Shown here: positions 1 to 7,803 of the stretch, piece by piece
How the letters are laid out: every line of letters starts with the position of its first letter
Position numbering within the stretch: the stretch's first letter is position 1
From: Nocardia carnea
GTDB lineage: Bacteria > Actinomycetota > Actinomycetes > Mycobacteriales > Mycobacteriaceae
Assembly: GCF_029868855.1 (NCBI RefSeq)
Contig: NZ_JARWOV010000194.1
Coordinates: 1 to 64,000, forward strand
DNA: 64,000 bases
Direction of reading: 5' to 3'
The notes under the pieces: generated by a model
Told to the model about the DNA's origin: nothing
The model's database searches: none
The model's input: the letters and a program-made list of their open reading frames with translations, nothing else
Made by a program: the position numbers and the translations under genes

Positions 1-1425
1 GACGCGGCAGTCGGCGCGCCGGATCGGGTGGCGGCCGCCTCGATCGCGGTCGCCACCGCCAAGATCCTCGCCGACCGCGACAGCGGCCGCAGCACTCAGG
101 GCTACCGGTGCAATATCAGCCGCATCGGTGGCTACCCGGGCCGCGGCGCCGGGATCAACTCGACGCAATTCGACCACTGCGTCTACCTGGGCAGCTTCTT
201 CCCCGGTAATCTGCTCGGTCCCGCGCAAGGTGTCCAAGTCATCGACGTCGCCGATCCGGCGAACCCGGTACTCACCGCGACGCTCACCGAACCGGCCATG
301 CTGGCCGGGACCTGGGAGAGTCTCAAGGTAAACGCGGCGCGAAAGCTACTGGTCGGCACCGGCGTTCCCGCGTTCACCGGTGCCGGGCTGATCTCGGTCT
401 ACGACATCTCCGACTGCGCGCACCCGCGTTTGCTCAACCCGGGGCCCGGCACGGACCTGAACCTTCCGGTTCCGATCACCGCACACGAAGGCGGCTTCTC
501 CCCCGACGGCCGCACCTACTGGGCCTCGGGCGTCGTCCCGGGCATCGTCAGTGCCGTCGATCTGACCGATCCGGCCGCCCCTCGGGTGGTCTGGCAGGGC
601 ATACCGGGCCGGTCCATGCACGGCATGGGCCTGCGCGCCGACGGCAACCGCCTGTATCTGGCCGACAACATGGGCGGGTTGACCATCCTCGACACCTCCG
701 CGGTGCAACGACGCGACCCCGACCCGCAGGTACCGATCATCGCCCAGCTGACCTGGACCGACGGCTGGGCGACCCAGCAGAACGTCCCCGTGACATATGA
801 CGGCGTGCCCTACCTGTTCAGCGCCGACGAAGCAGGCTCCGGTGGTGTCAAACTCATCGACATCTCCGACGACACTCATCCACGCGTGGCGAACACGATC
901 AAGCTGGAGATCAATCTGCCGCAGCACCGCGACAGCGCGATGGCGTCCGGCATGGGCGGCTCCCTGTTCGCCTACGACGCCCACTACTGCTCCGCAGACC
1001 GGCCGGTGAACCCCACCGCGCTTGCGTGTGGCTGGATCTCCTCCGGTATCCGGGTGTTCGATATCCGCGACCCCCTCCGAGTACGAGAGATCGCCTACTA
1101 CAACCCACCCGCGCGCACCGGCCAGAACAGCGAGCTGTGGAACTCCCCGCACGCGCTCGCCTCGATCATCGGAGTTCCGCTGCTCAGCGCGCCCTCGGTC
1201 ATGCAGGCCGTCGAGTCCGGCGTATTCGATCCCGAGCAGGCACGCAGCTCCCGCACCGGCGACGTGGCCTTCGGCGACCTCTCCACCGACTGGTGCTTCT
1301 CCGCTCCCGAATGGCGCGGCAATCAGCTGTGGGCCGCCTGCGCCGACAACGGGCTGCTCACCCTGGAGTTGTCCCCTGAGGTGTACACGCCGCCCGCCGA
1401 CCAGCACTCGACGGTCGGCTCATGA
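1..1425 (+). CDS. LVIVD-repeat (beta-propeller-like) protein, 5' end outside window
   Basis: The frame is open from base 1, so the start lies upstream; 474 codons are visible. The protein has at least five LVIVD-type units built around phrases such as VQVIDVADPANP, ISVYDISDCAHP, VSAVDLTDPAAP, VKLIDISDDTHP and IRVFDIRDP, spread over the whole length. Such repeats form propeller-like surface or exported proteins of uncertain biochemical role. No catalytic motif is visible. The stop overlaps the ATG of the DUF305 gene (ATGA), which implies translational coupling and joint function. The N-terminus, where a signal peptide would sit, is not in the window. Confidence 0.75.
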   Translation, partial: DAAVGAPDRVAAASIAVATAKILADRDSGRSTQGYRCNISRIGGYPGRGAGINSTQFDHCVYLGSFFPGNLLGPAQGVQVIDVADPANPVLTATLTEPAMLAGTWESLKVNAARKLLVGTGVPAFTGAGLISVYDISDCAHPRLLNPGPGTDLNLPVPITAHEGGFSPDGRTYWASGVVPGIVSAVDLTDPAAPRVVWQGIPGRSMHGMGLRADGNRLYLADNMGGLTILDTSAVQRRDPDPQVPIIAQLTWTDGWATQQNVPVTYDGVPYLFSADEAGSGGVKLIDISDDTHPRVANTIKLEINLPQHRDSAMASGMGGSLFAYDAHYCSADRPVNPTALACGWISSGIRVFDIRDPLRVREIAYYNPPARTGQNSELWNSPHALASIIGVPLLSAPSVMQAVESGVFDPEQARSSRTGDVAFGDLSTDWCFSAPEWRGNQLWAACADNGLLTLELSPEVYTPPADQHSTVGS

Positions 1426-2039
1426 GTCGACGGGTTCTGCCGGGCGCCGCGGCGGTCGCGTCGATCCTGCTCCTGCTGGTGCTCGGCGCGGCCTTGCGAC
1501 CGCTTGTGGTATCCGAGACCGCCACGGCCGCTCCGGTATTGACACCGATCGAGATCGGTTTCGTCCAGGATATGGCCGGCCACCATCAGCAGGCGCTGAT
1601 GATGGTCGATCGTCTCGCCGCCGACGTCGACCCCACCGTGCGGCAACTGGCCGACCAGATCGCCGACGGCCAGCGCCTGGAGATCGGCATGATGCTCGGC
1701 TGGCTCCGGCTGGCCGCGGCGACCCCGACCAACCCGCAACCGATGTCGTGGATGCCCGTCGCTCACCACCATGCGGCCTCGACGACCATGCCCGGCATGG
1801 CCGCCCGCCCCGACCTCGACGCCCTCGCCCTGGCGCGCGGCGCCGAAGCCGAAGCGATGTTTCTGCGCTTGATGTATCGCCACCATCAAGGCGGCGTCGC
1901 CATGGCCCAGGCGTTCGACGAGCTGTCGACCGGCGGCCCGGTCGAACAGGCAGCCCGGGACATGATCAGCACGCAGAGCCAGGAGTCCGGGCTCATCGGC
2001 CTGCTGCTCGCCCGCCGCGGAGCCGGCAGCACCGGCTGA
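1422..2039 (+). CDS. DUF305 family exported protein
   Basis: 205 residues. An N-terminal hydrophobic segment (about residues 7-26) acts as a signal or anchor. Two His-rich helical motifs follow, MAGHHQQALMM and MYRHHQGGVAMA, the signature of DUF305, a ferritin-like four-helix family often found near copper or metal-handling genes. A central HHHA/MPGM stretch adds further possible metal ligands. It starts inside the stop of the LVIVD-repeat gene, so the two form one translational unit. Its exact function is unknown; a periplasmic or surface metal-binding role is inferred from the His and Met content. Confidence 0.8.
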   Translation: MSRRVLPGAAAVASILLLLVLGAALRPLVVSETATAAPVLTPIEIGFVQDMAGHHQQALMMVDRLAADVDPTVRQLADQIADGQRLEIGMMLGWLRLAAATPTNPQPMSWMPVAHHHAASTTMPGMAARPDLDALALARGAEAEAMFLRLMYRHHQGGVAMAQAFDELSTGGPVEQAARDMISTQSQESGLIGLLLARRGAGSTG

Positions 2040-2048
2040 CATCCGGAT

Positions 2049-3335
2049 TCAGCGTTGCGCGACCAACTGGCGGATCGTCGCGCGAACCTCGCCGACTGCC
2101 GGAAGCTCGGCGAATTCGGCCGACTCGTGCAGGAAGTCCGACAGCCGGGCGGCCGTGCGGCCGGTCGGGCGACCGGCCGGCGACAGCGCCGGACCGATCT
2201 GCTCCACCGCGTGTTCGGGCTCGCCGAGCATCAATTGCAGACGGGCCGCGGAGATTGCCGCGATGGCCGGTGTCAGGAATTCCTCCGGCAGCGGTGGGTG
2301 GACATCGCCGATGGCGATGTGGGCCAGGTCGGGGCGGGTGGCGACGAGCCGGCGGTAGCTGTGGCCGAGTGGCCGTGACTGCTGCCCCGGCCCCGGCCAG
2401 TTCCGGCGCGGTCCGAGCAGCATGGCGATGGTCGCCGCGGTCAGGCTGCGGTCGGCGGGGCAATCATCGGCCACGGTCCCGGCGGCTTCGCCACGGCATT
2501 CCGCGGCGACAACGATCGCACGCTGGAACGCGGCCTGATCACCGAGAATGCCGTGCGCGTAGGCTTCCAGCCCGGCCAGGGCGAGGCGCAGCAGGGGTGT
2601 CGCCGTGCGGCGCGCCAGATATTGGGCGAGCTGGGCCACCTCCAGGCCTTCCGCCGGACTGCCACTGTCGAGAAGCTGCCAGGTCGACTCGGTGAGAATC
2701 GCGGCGGTCAGCACCGTATCGCCCGTGGTGTGGGCGAGCCGCGCGGCGACGACCGAATACCGGCGCGCGGCGGTGATGTCTTCGACGTCCCAGCTCGTGG
2801 CGGCGGCGATAGCGGCCAGTTCCGCACCTACCCGCAGGGCGCAACCATGCGGTGTGCGCGTCGATATCGTATCGGTGGCGATCACCGGGACCCGGTACGT
2901 ATCGGAAAGCTGCTGTAGCCGGGGCAGATTCGCGGCCAGCCACGCCGTGACCGCATGGCGCGGCGCCTGCCCGTCGCCCCACTGCCGGTCCCGCGCCCAG
3001 GTCACGAGCTGCTCGGCAGCCGCCAGTTCGGTTGTGGTGAAGGCGGGGTGCGCACCGCGCGTGCGCGCGCCGGGCGGCAACAGCAGCGACGACAGCTGCG
3101 TGGGCAGGTCGTCGAGCTCGGTGACCGATTCGACGGCCAGCCGGTCGCGCAGGTGATCCAGCCGGGTATCCAGCGCCGACTCGTAGGCGGCCACGTGCTC
3201 GGCGTGCACGGCCCGGGCCCCGGTCTCGAGCTGGCCGAGGTACGGCTTGGAGTAGTGCGTCCGCGCGGCCATACCCTGCAGACTGATCCCCGCAGCCGTT
3301 CGAGCGGCACGCAGTGCCGAGCCGACCTCGCTCAT
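2049..3335 (-). CDS. XRE-family helix-turn-helix regulator with long C-terminal sensor region
   Basis: 428 residues from the ATG that gives MSEVGSALRAARTAAG. Residues about 5-60 form an XRE helix-turn-helix (GISLQGMAARTHYSKPYLGQ, then LETG). The remaining 350 residues are an alpha-helical, Ala/Leu-rich region without a recognisable enzymatic motif, typical of the large single-domain regulators abundant in Streptomyces and Nocardia. The frame stays open for 83 codons upstream, but the family start fits the helix-turn-helix at the N-terminus. It is divergent from a secreted hydrolase, and a direct repeat lies in the shared promoter region, so control of that neighbour and of itself is plausible. 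Confidence 0.75.
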   Translation of the reverse strand: MSEVGSALRAARTAAGISLQGMAARTHYSKPYLGQLETGARAVHAEHVAAYESALDTRLDHLRDRLAVESVTELDDLPTQLSSLLLPPGARTRGAHPAFTTTELAAAEQLVTWARDRQWGDGQAPRHAVTAWLAANLPRLQQLSDTYRVPVIATDTISTRTPHGCALRVGAELAAIAAATSWDVEDITAARRYSVVAARLAHTTGDTVLTAAILTESTWQLLDSGSPAEGLEVAQLAQYLARRTATPLLRLALAGLEAYAHGILGDQAAFQRAIVVAAECRGEAAGTVADDCPADRSLTAATIAMLLGPRRNWPGPGQQSRPLGHSYRRLVATRPDLAHIAIGDVHPPLPEEFLTPAIAAISAARLQLMLGEPEHAVEQIGPALSPAGRPTGRTAARLSDFLHESAEFAELPAVGEVRATIRQLVAQR

Positions 3336-3411
3336 ACGAGGTCCGCGGCAATGCGGGCCGACTCGTTCATCGACTCGACAATACGTCGCCGGTATCAACC
3401 CGCGCTGAGGT

Positions 3412-3431
3412 GTCTGCAAGCAGTCTGCAAG
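3412..3431. repeat. Direct repeat GTCTGCAAG with 11-bp period, possible XRE operator
   Basis: The 9-mer GTCTGCAAG occurs at 3412-3420 and again at 3423-3431. The 11-bp period puts both copies on the same face of the helix. The pair sits between the divergent XRE regulator (start 3335) and the secreted hydrolase (start 3482), where an operator would be expected. Binding is inferred only from position and spacing. Confidence 0.4.
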
Positions 3432-3481
3432 ACCCCACAGCGCGCCCCATTCGGTCATCGATCTCTCTATCGTCCGACATC

Positions 3482-4495
3482 GTGAGCAACAGAACTGTCC
3501 TGTCCGGCCGGCTCGCGCGTGACGGCGCCCGGGCCGCGCTGGCCTCCCTCGCGCTGCTCGTCGCTGCGGCGACCGGGGTGACACCGGCAGCGGCGACGCC
3601 GTCCTACCAGCCCGCGGCCCTGGTCGAGGCCACGTATTACGCGCCGGGCCCCTGGGCGGTGGCCGAGCGGACCGGTGCCGACTGCTGCACGTCGACCGGC
3701 GACAGCTACGCCATCTGGTACCCGGCCGACCTCGGCGCAGGCGGTGTCGTGCACCCGGTCATCACCTGGGGCAACGGCACCATGGCCCACCCGCGCGAAT
3801 ACGCGTATCTGCTCGCGCACCTCGCGTCGTGGGGGTTCGTGGTGATCGCCGCCGACCGGACCGACACCGGCACCGGGGTTCAGATGCTCGACGCGGTCCG
3901 ATACCTGGTCCAGCAGAACAGCGATCCGAACAGCGTCTTCCACGGGAAGATCGACACCGTCGCGGCCGGGGCGGCGGGGCATTCGCAGGGCGGCCTCGGC
4001 GCGATCAACGCGCTGGCACGCGGGAACGGCGCCGTCGGTACCGCGGTAACCCTCGAGATGCCGCTGTCGGCGGTCTGCGCGTCCCTGCCGTCCGTCGACG
4101 GCCAGAGCGCCTGTATCGATCCCGCCACGGTGACCTCGGGTTCGGTGCTGCTGGTCAACGGTTCGGCCGATGGCATCTCGCCCGCGACGCAGCACCTCCC
4201 GCCGGAGCTGATCGGGCTGCAGTCGATGCAGGCGTACTACGACGCGCTGCCCGCCGACCTGCCGAAGGCCCGCGCCGCAGTGGTGGGTGCCCAGCACAAC
4301 GACGTCCAGGGCCAACCGGACTGCACCAACTTCAGCTGCAGTGCGGGCGTGCACCGCTACCTCGGCTACCTGACCGCCTGGTTCATGGACCGGCTGCGCG
4401 GCGATCCCACCGCTCGCGACGCGTTCCTCACCGGCACCGGTGAGCTGCTGCACAACCCCCATTGGTCCGATCAAGCCAGCACCATCACCCGCTGA
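3482..4495 (+). CDS. Secreted alpha/beta hydrolase of the chlorophyllase/cutinase-like type
   Basis: 337 residues from GTG 3482. A basic N-terminus is followed by a hydrophobic stretch ending in an AAAT-type cleavage region, so it is probably Sec-exported. The nucleophile elbow is GHSQGG (about residue 165), preceded by a conserved HPVITWGNGT oxyanion-type segment; a late Asp and His (AQHNDV region) could complete the triad. Several paired Cys residues (CC near the N-terminus, DCTNFSC near the C-terminus) suit an extracytoplasmic enzyme. The fold resembles bacterial polyester hydrolases and chlorophyllases; the substrate is unknown. It is divergent from the XRE regulator and followed by a GH3 glucosidase. 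Confidence 0.7.
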   Translation: MSNRTVLSGRLARDGARAALASLALLVAAATGVTPAAATPSYQPAALVEATYYAPGPWAVAERTGADCCTSTGDSYAIWYPADLGAGGVVHPVITWGNGTMAHPREYAYLLAHLASWGFVVIAADRTDTGTGVQMLDAVRYLVQQNSDPNSVFHGKIDTVAAGAAGHSQGGLGAINALARGNGAVGTAVTLEMPLSAVCASLPSVDGQSACIDPATVTSGSVLLVNGSADGISPATQHLPPELIGLQSMQAYYDALPADLPKARAAVVGAQHNDVQGQPDCTNFSCSAGVHRYLGYLTAWFMDRLRGDPTARDAFLTGTGELLHNPHWSDQASTITR

Positions 4496-4517
4496 CCGAG
4501 GAAAGGCTGCATCCCTC

Positions 4518-6902
4518 ATGGAAGACCACATCGAGGAACTACTCGCCGAGCTGGATCTGGACGGCAAACTCCGGCTGATCTCCGGTGCGGGCCTGTTCCG
4601 GATGGCCGGCGATCCCACGCTCGGAATCACCGAGATGCCGATCTCCGACGGACCCTCCGGTGTGCGCGGCGAGAACTGGGACGAACGCGATCCGTCGGTG
4701 AGCCTGCCCTCCGGCACCGCGATCGCCGCGACCTGGGATCCGGCGCTGCTCACCGAAATCGGCGCCCTCATCGCCGCCGAGGCTCGTCGCAAAGGCGTCT
4801 ACGCCGTGCTCGGACCGACGATCAACCTGCACCGTTCCCCGCTGGGCGGCAGGCATTTCGAATGTTTCTCCGAAGATCCACTGCTCACCGCCGAGATGGC
4901 CGACGCCTACGTACGAGCCGTGCAGGCGCACGGGGTGAGCGCGTGCCCGAAGCACTACGTGGCCAACGATTCCGAGACCGACCGCTTCACCGTCGACGTC
5001 CGTGTCGACGAACGGGCCCTGCGTGAGCTCTACCTCTATCCGTTCGAACGCACCGTCGAGGCGGGTGCGTGGATGATCATGGATGCCTACAACGCCGTCG
5101 ACGGAACCACCATGACCGAGAACTCGCTGCTCGACGAACCACTCAAGGGCTCGTGGGGGTTCGACGGCGTTGTGGTCTCGGATTGGACCGCCGTCCGCAC
5201 CACGGAGAGTGCGGCTCGCGGCACCGACCTGTGCATGCCCGGCCCTCCGTACCTGTGGGGCGAGCCGCTGGCCGCCGCCGTGCGCGCCGGCGAGATCGCC
5301 GAATCGGCCATAGACGACAAGGTGCGCCGTATCCTGCGTTTCGCACAGCGAGTCGGCGCACTGGACGGAACCCCGCAGGCCACACCGGTCTTCAGCGACG
5401 AGCAGGCGCAGGATCTGGTCCGCCGGGTCGCCGCGCAGGCCATGGTGCTGGTGCGCAACAACGGTGTCCTGCCACTGAATTCGGACACTACCGTCGCCCT
5501 GCTCGGCCCGTCGGCGGGCGAACCGCGCTTCCTGGGCGGCGGCAGCGCAACCGTGATCCCCGGCCACACCACCACCCCGGTGGAAGGCCTGACCGGCCGC
5601 CTGCCCCTGACCCACACCGCGGGTGTTCACCTGTCCGAGGACCTGGTTCCCGCACCGCTTGCGATCATGACCGATCCCGAGACCGGCGAACCGGGGCTGT
5701 CGGCGCGGTACCTGAAAGACAACACCGTGCTCGGCATCCAGCATCGCGGCACCAGCCGCCTCGTGCTGCTCGGCGAACCGCTGGCCGCGCAATCGGACAC
5801 CGTCGAGATGCGCACCCGCCTGCGTGCCGATATCGGCGGTGACTGGCAGATCGGCTTCGGCGGGGTCGGCCACATCCGGCTCGATATCGACGGCGAGACC
5901 GTACTGGCCGAGAATATCGCGCCGGCTTCCAGTGATCCGGCGGCGGCGCTGCTCAACCCGCCGCAACGTCATGTGACACGTATGCTCGCCGCCGGCGACG
6001 AGATCGAAGTGCGCCTCGTCACCAGCATCGAGGCGGCGATGCCCGGCCTCGGCATCCTTCTCGGCGCCACCCTCGGCATCCGGCGGCCCCAGCGCGACGC
6101 CGACGAGGAATTCGCGGCGGCCGTCGAACTGGCACGTGCGGCCGATACGGCCGTGGTCGTGGTCGGCACCACCGAGCAGATCGAGAGTGAGGGAGTCGAC
6201 CGGATCTCCTTGCGACTGCCCGGCCGACAGGACGATCTCGTCGCCGCGGTCGCCGCCGTGAACCCCCGAACCGTCGTCGTGGTGAACTCCGGGGCGCCGG
6301 TGGAGATGCCGTGGCGTGACGACGTCGCCGCAGTGCTAGTGGCCTGGTTTCCCGGCCAGGAGTTCGGCGCAGCACTGGCCGACGTGCTCACCGGCGCCAC
6401 CGAACCAGGCGGCCGGCTGCCGACCACCTGGCCCGGGACCATGGCCGACGTCCCCGTTCTGAACACCACACCCGTCCACGGTGTGCTCGATTACTCCGAG
6501 GGCATCCACGTCGGCTACCGCGCGTGGCTACGAGCGGGCACCGAACCCGCTTACCCTTTCGGCCACGGCCTCGGCTACACGACCTGGTCGACCGACGACC
6601 TCGTCGCCGCGGACCGCACGGTCTCACTAACAGTTACCAACACCGGGGATCGCCGCGGCAAACACGTCGTGCAGGCATATCTCTCGCGCCCGGACAGCAC
6701 CGTCGCCCGTCCCGCTCGCTGGCTGGCCGGCTTCACCGCGGTCACCCTCGCACCCGGGGAATCCCGCACAGTTTCCCTCTCCCTGCCCGACCGCGCCTTC
6801 CAGCATTGGGGGCCCGGCGGGTGGGAGACCGAGCCGGGTGAATTCACCGTGCAGCTGGGCACCTCGGTCGCAGATCTCCCGCACACCGCTTCCGTCTCTT
6901 GA
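4518..6902 (+). CDS. Glycoside hydrolase family 3 beta-glucosidase with PA14 insert
   Basis: 794 residues, start chosen at ATG 4518 after an AGGAAAG ribosome-binding site. The GH3 N-terminal barrel carries GRHFE (111-115), KH (145-146) and the nucleophile Asp in VVSDWTA (D222). The C-terminal alpha/beta sandwich contains a PA14-like insertion (about 400-515), and the protein ends in a fibronectin III-like domain (about 690-790). The order GH3N, GH3C with PA14, Fn3 is the usual bacterial beta-glucosidase layout. There is no signal peptide, so it likely acts inside the cell on imported oligosaccharides or glycosides. No sugar transporter is adjacent. Confidence 0.9.
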   Translation: MEDHIEELLAELDLDGKLRLISGAGLFRMAGDPTLGITEMPISDGPSGVRGENWDERDPSVSLPSGTAIAATWDPALLTEIGALIAAEARRKGVYAVLGPTINLHRSPLGGRHFECFSEDPLLTAEMADAYVRAVQAHGVSACPKHYVANDSETDRFTVDVRVDERALRELYLYPFERTVEAGAWMIMDAYNAVDGTTMTENSLLDEPLKGSWGFDGVVVSDWTAVRTTESAARGTDLCMPGPPYLWGEPLAAAVRAGEIAESAIDDKVRRILRFAQRVGALDGTPQATPVFSDEQAQDLVRRVAAQAMVLVRNNGVLPLNSDTTVALLGPSAGEPRFLGGGSATVIPGHTTTPVEGLTGRLPLTHTAGVHLSEDLVPAPLAIMTDPETGEPGLSARYLKDNTVLGIQHRGTSRLVLLGEPLAAQSDTVEMRTRLRADIGGDWQIGFGGVGHIRLDIDGETVLAENIAPASSDPAAALLNPPQRHVTRMLAAGDEIEVRLVTSIEAAMPGLGILLGATLGIRRPQRDADEEFAAAVELARAADTAVVVVGTTEQIESEGVDRISLRLPGRQDDLVAAVAAVNPRTVVVVNSGAPVEMPWRDDVAAVLVAWFPGQEFGAALADVLTGATEPGGRLPTTWPGTMADVPVLNTTPVHGVLDYSEGIHVGYRAWLRAGTEPAYPFGHGLGYTTWSTDDLVAADRTVSLTVTNTGDRRGKHVVQAYLSRPDSTVARPARWLAGFTAVTLAPGESRTVSLSLPDRAFQHWGPGGWETEPGEFTVQLGTSVADLPHTASVS

Positions 6903-7010
6903 CCACGCTTCCCGGCCATCTCGATGCCGAATCAGTCCGCCACCGAACGAGCGCGCGGCAGCCATCGCCGTTCGTCGCACCGCCGCACCCGCGGGTCCCG
7001 ACCTACTTCG

Positions 7011-7625
7011 TCACGGTGCGCCCGGTGCGGGGTCGGGGCGTAACGCGGCCAAGGCGAGGCGGGCGTAGCGGCGCCACATCCCGGGGTCGCGGATATCGAG
7101 GTCGATGAGCGCGCGGGCGACACCGGACACCAGGATCTGTACATCTATTCCGGTGGCGTCCGCGCGCAGGCTGCCCTGCGCCCGTCCCAGCGTCAGCAAC
7201 TCCTCCAGCCGGTCCCCCAGGCGTTGGTCGAGTCCTTCGAGGCCGCTGAGCACCTCGATCATCAACCGGTCCTGGGCCAGCCGGGTCGTCACCTGTTCAA
7301 GTAGATCCTCGAGCGCGCGGTAGGCGTCGTCGCGGCCCGCTGTGACCGCGGCGGCGCCGAGTTCGTGGAACCACTCGATATGCTGCTGCGCCAGTGCCCG
7401 CACCAGGTCGGCCTTGGTCGGATAGCTGCGGTAGACCGTGGCCTTGCCGACTCCGGCGCGGGCCGCGACCTGCGGAATAGTGGCGCCGATACCGTGCTCG
7501 GTGAACACTTCCCGCGCGGCGGCCAGTACCCGCTCGTGGTTCAGCCGGGCATCCGCCCGGCGACCCGCCCAGTTCTGCGCCTCGTCGCGCGTGGCGTCCG
7601 GCTGCGCTGCCGTCCTGCCGGTCAT
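7011..7625 (-). CDS. TetR-family repressor, probable regulator of the divergent MmpL exporter
   Basis: 204 residues from ATG 7625. The helix-turn-helix is at about residues 22-68 (VFTEHGIGATIPQVAARAGV, then GKATVYRSYPTKADLV), followed by the all-helical ligand domain. It is divergent from an MMPL/RND exporter with two identical-arm palindromes between the genes, the standard layout for drug- or lipid-responsive efflux control. The frame extends upstream without the family pattern, so the annotated start is preferred; a GGAGGC-type site precedes it. Confidence 0.85.
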   Translation of the reverse strand: MTGRTAAQPDATRDEAQNWAGRRADARLNHERVLAAAREVFTEHGIGATIPQVAARAGVGKATVYRSYPTKADLVRALAQQHIEWFHELGAAAVTAGRDDAYRALEDLLEQVTTRLAQDRLMIEVLSGLEGLDQRLGDRLEELLTLGRAQGSLRADATGIDVQILVSGVARALIDLDIRDPGMWRRYARLALAALRPDPAPGAP

Positions 7626-7725
7626 GGTGCCGCCTCCAGGAAAATCGGTATCCGCTCTATCCGATCGAGAGCCACGTCTCATTCCGGCTACAGCGTGAGT
7701 TGCTCCACATATGCCTCGTCGAAGT

Positions 7726-7739
7726 GGACCCTCGGGTCC
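7726..7739. promoter_or_regulatory. TetR operator candidate, site 1
   Basis: Perfect palindrome GGACCC-TC-GGGTCC. Its outer arms are the same as those of site 2, and the two centres are exactly 40 bp apart. It lies between the divergent TetR and MMPL genes. Repressor binding is inferred from symmetry, duplication and position. Confidence 0.65.
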
Positions 7740-7765
7740 GGTCGCTCCTACCCTAGAGCATAACC

Positions 7766-7779
7766 GGACCAAAGGGTCC
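7766..7779. promoter_or_regulatory. TetR operator candidate, site 2
   Basis: Palindrome GGACC-AAAG-GGTCC, 14 bp like site 1 and sharing its GGACC/GGTCC arms. It ends 24 bp before the MMPL start, just upstream of the GGAGGA ribosome-binding site, where a bound repressor would block initiation or early elongation. Confidence 0.65.
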
Positions 7780-7803
7780 ACATAATCGCTCGGAGGAAAA
7801 CGC

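Noticed and set aside
346..1407. 353-codon open frame opposite the LVIVD-repeat gene
   Set aside because: Its translation is Gly/Val/Arg-rich shadow sequence without family motifs, while the plus strand encodes clear repeats. Long antisense frames are normal at this GC content.
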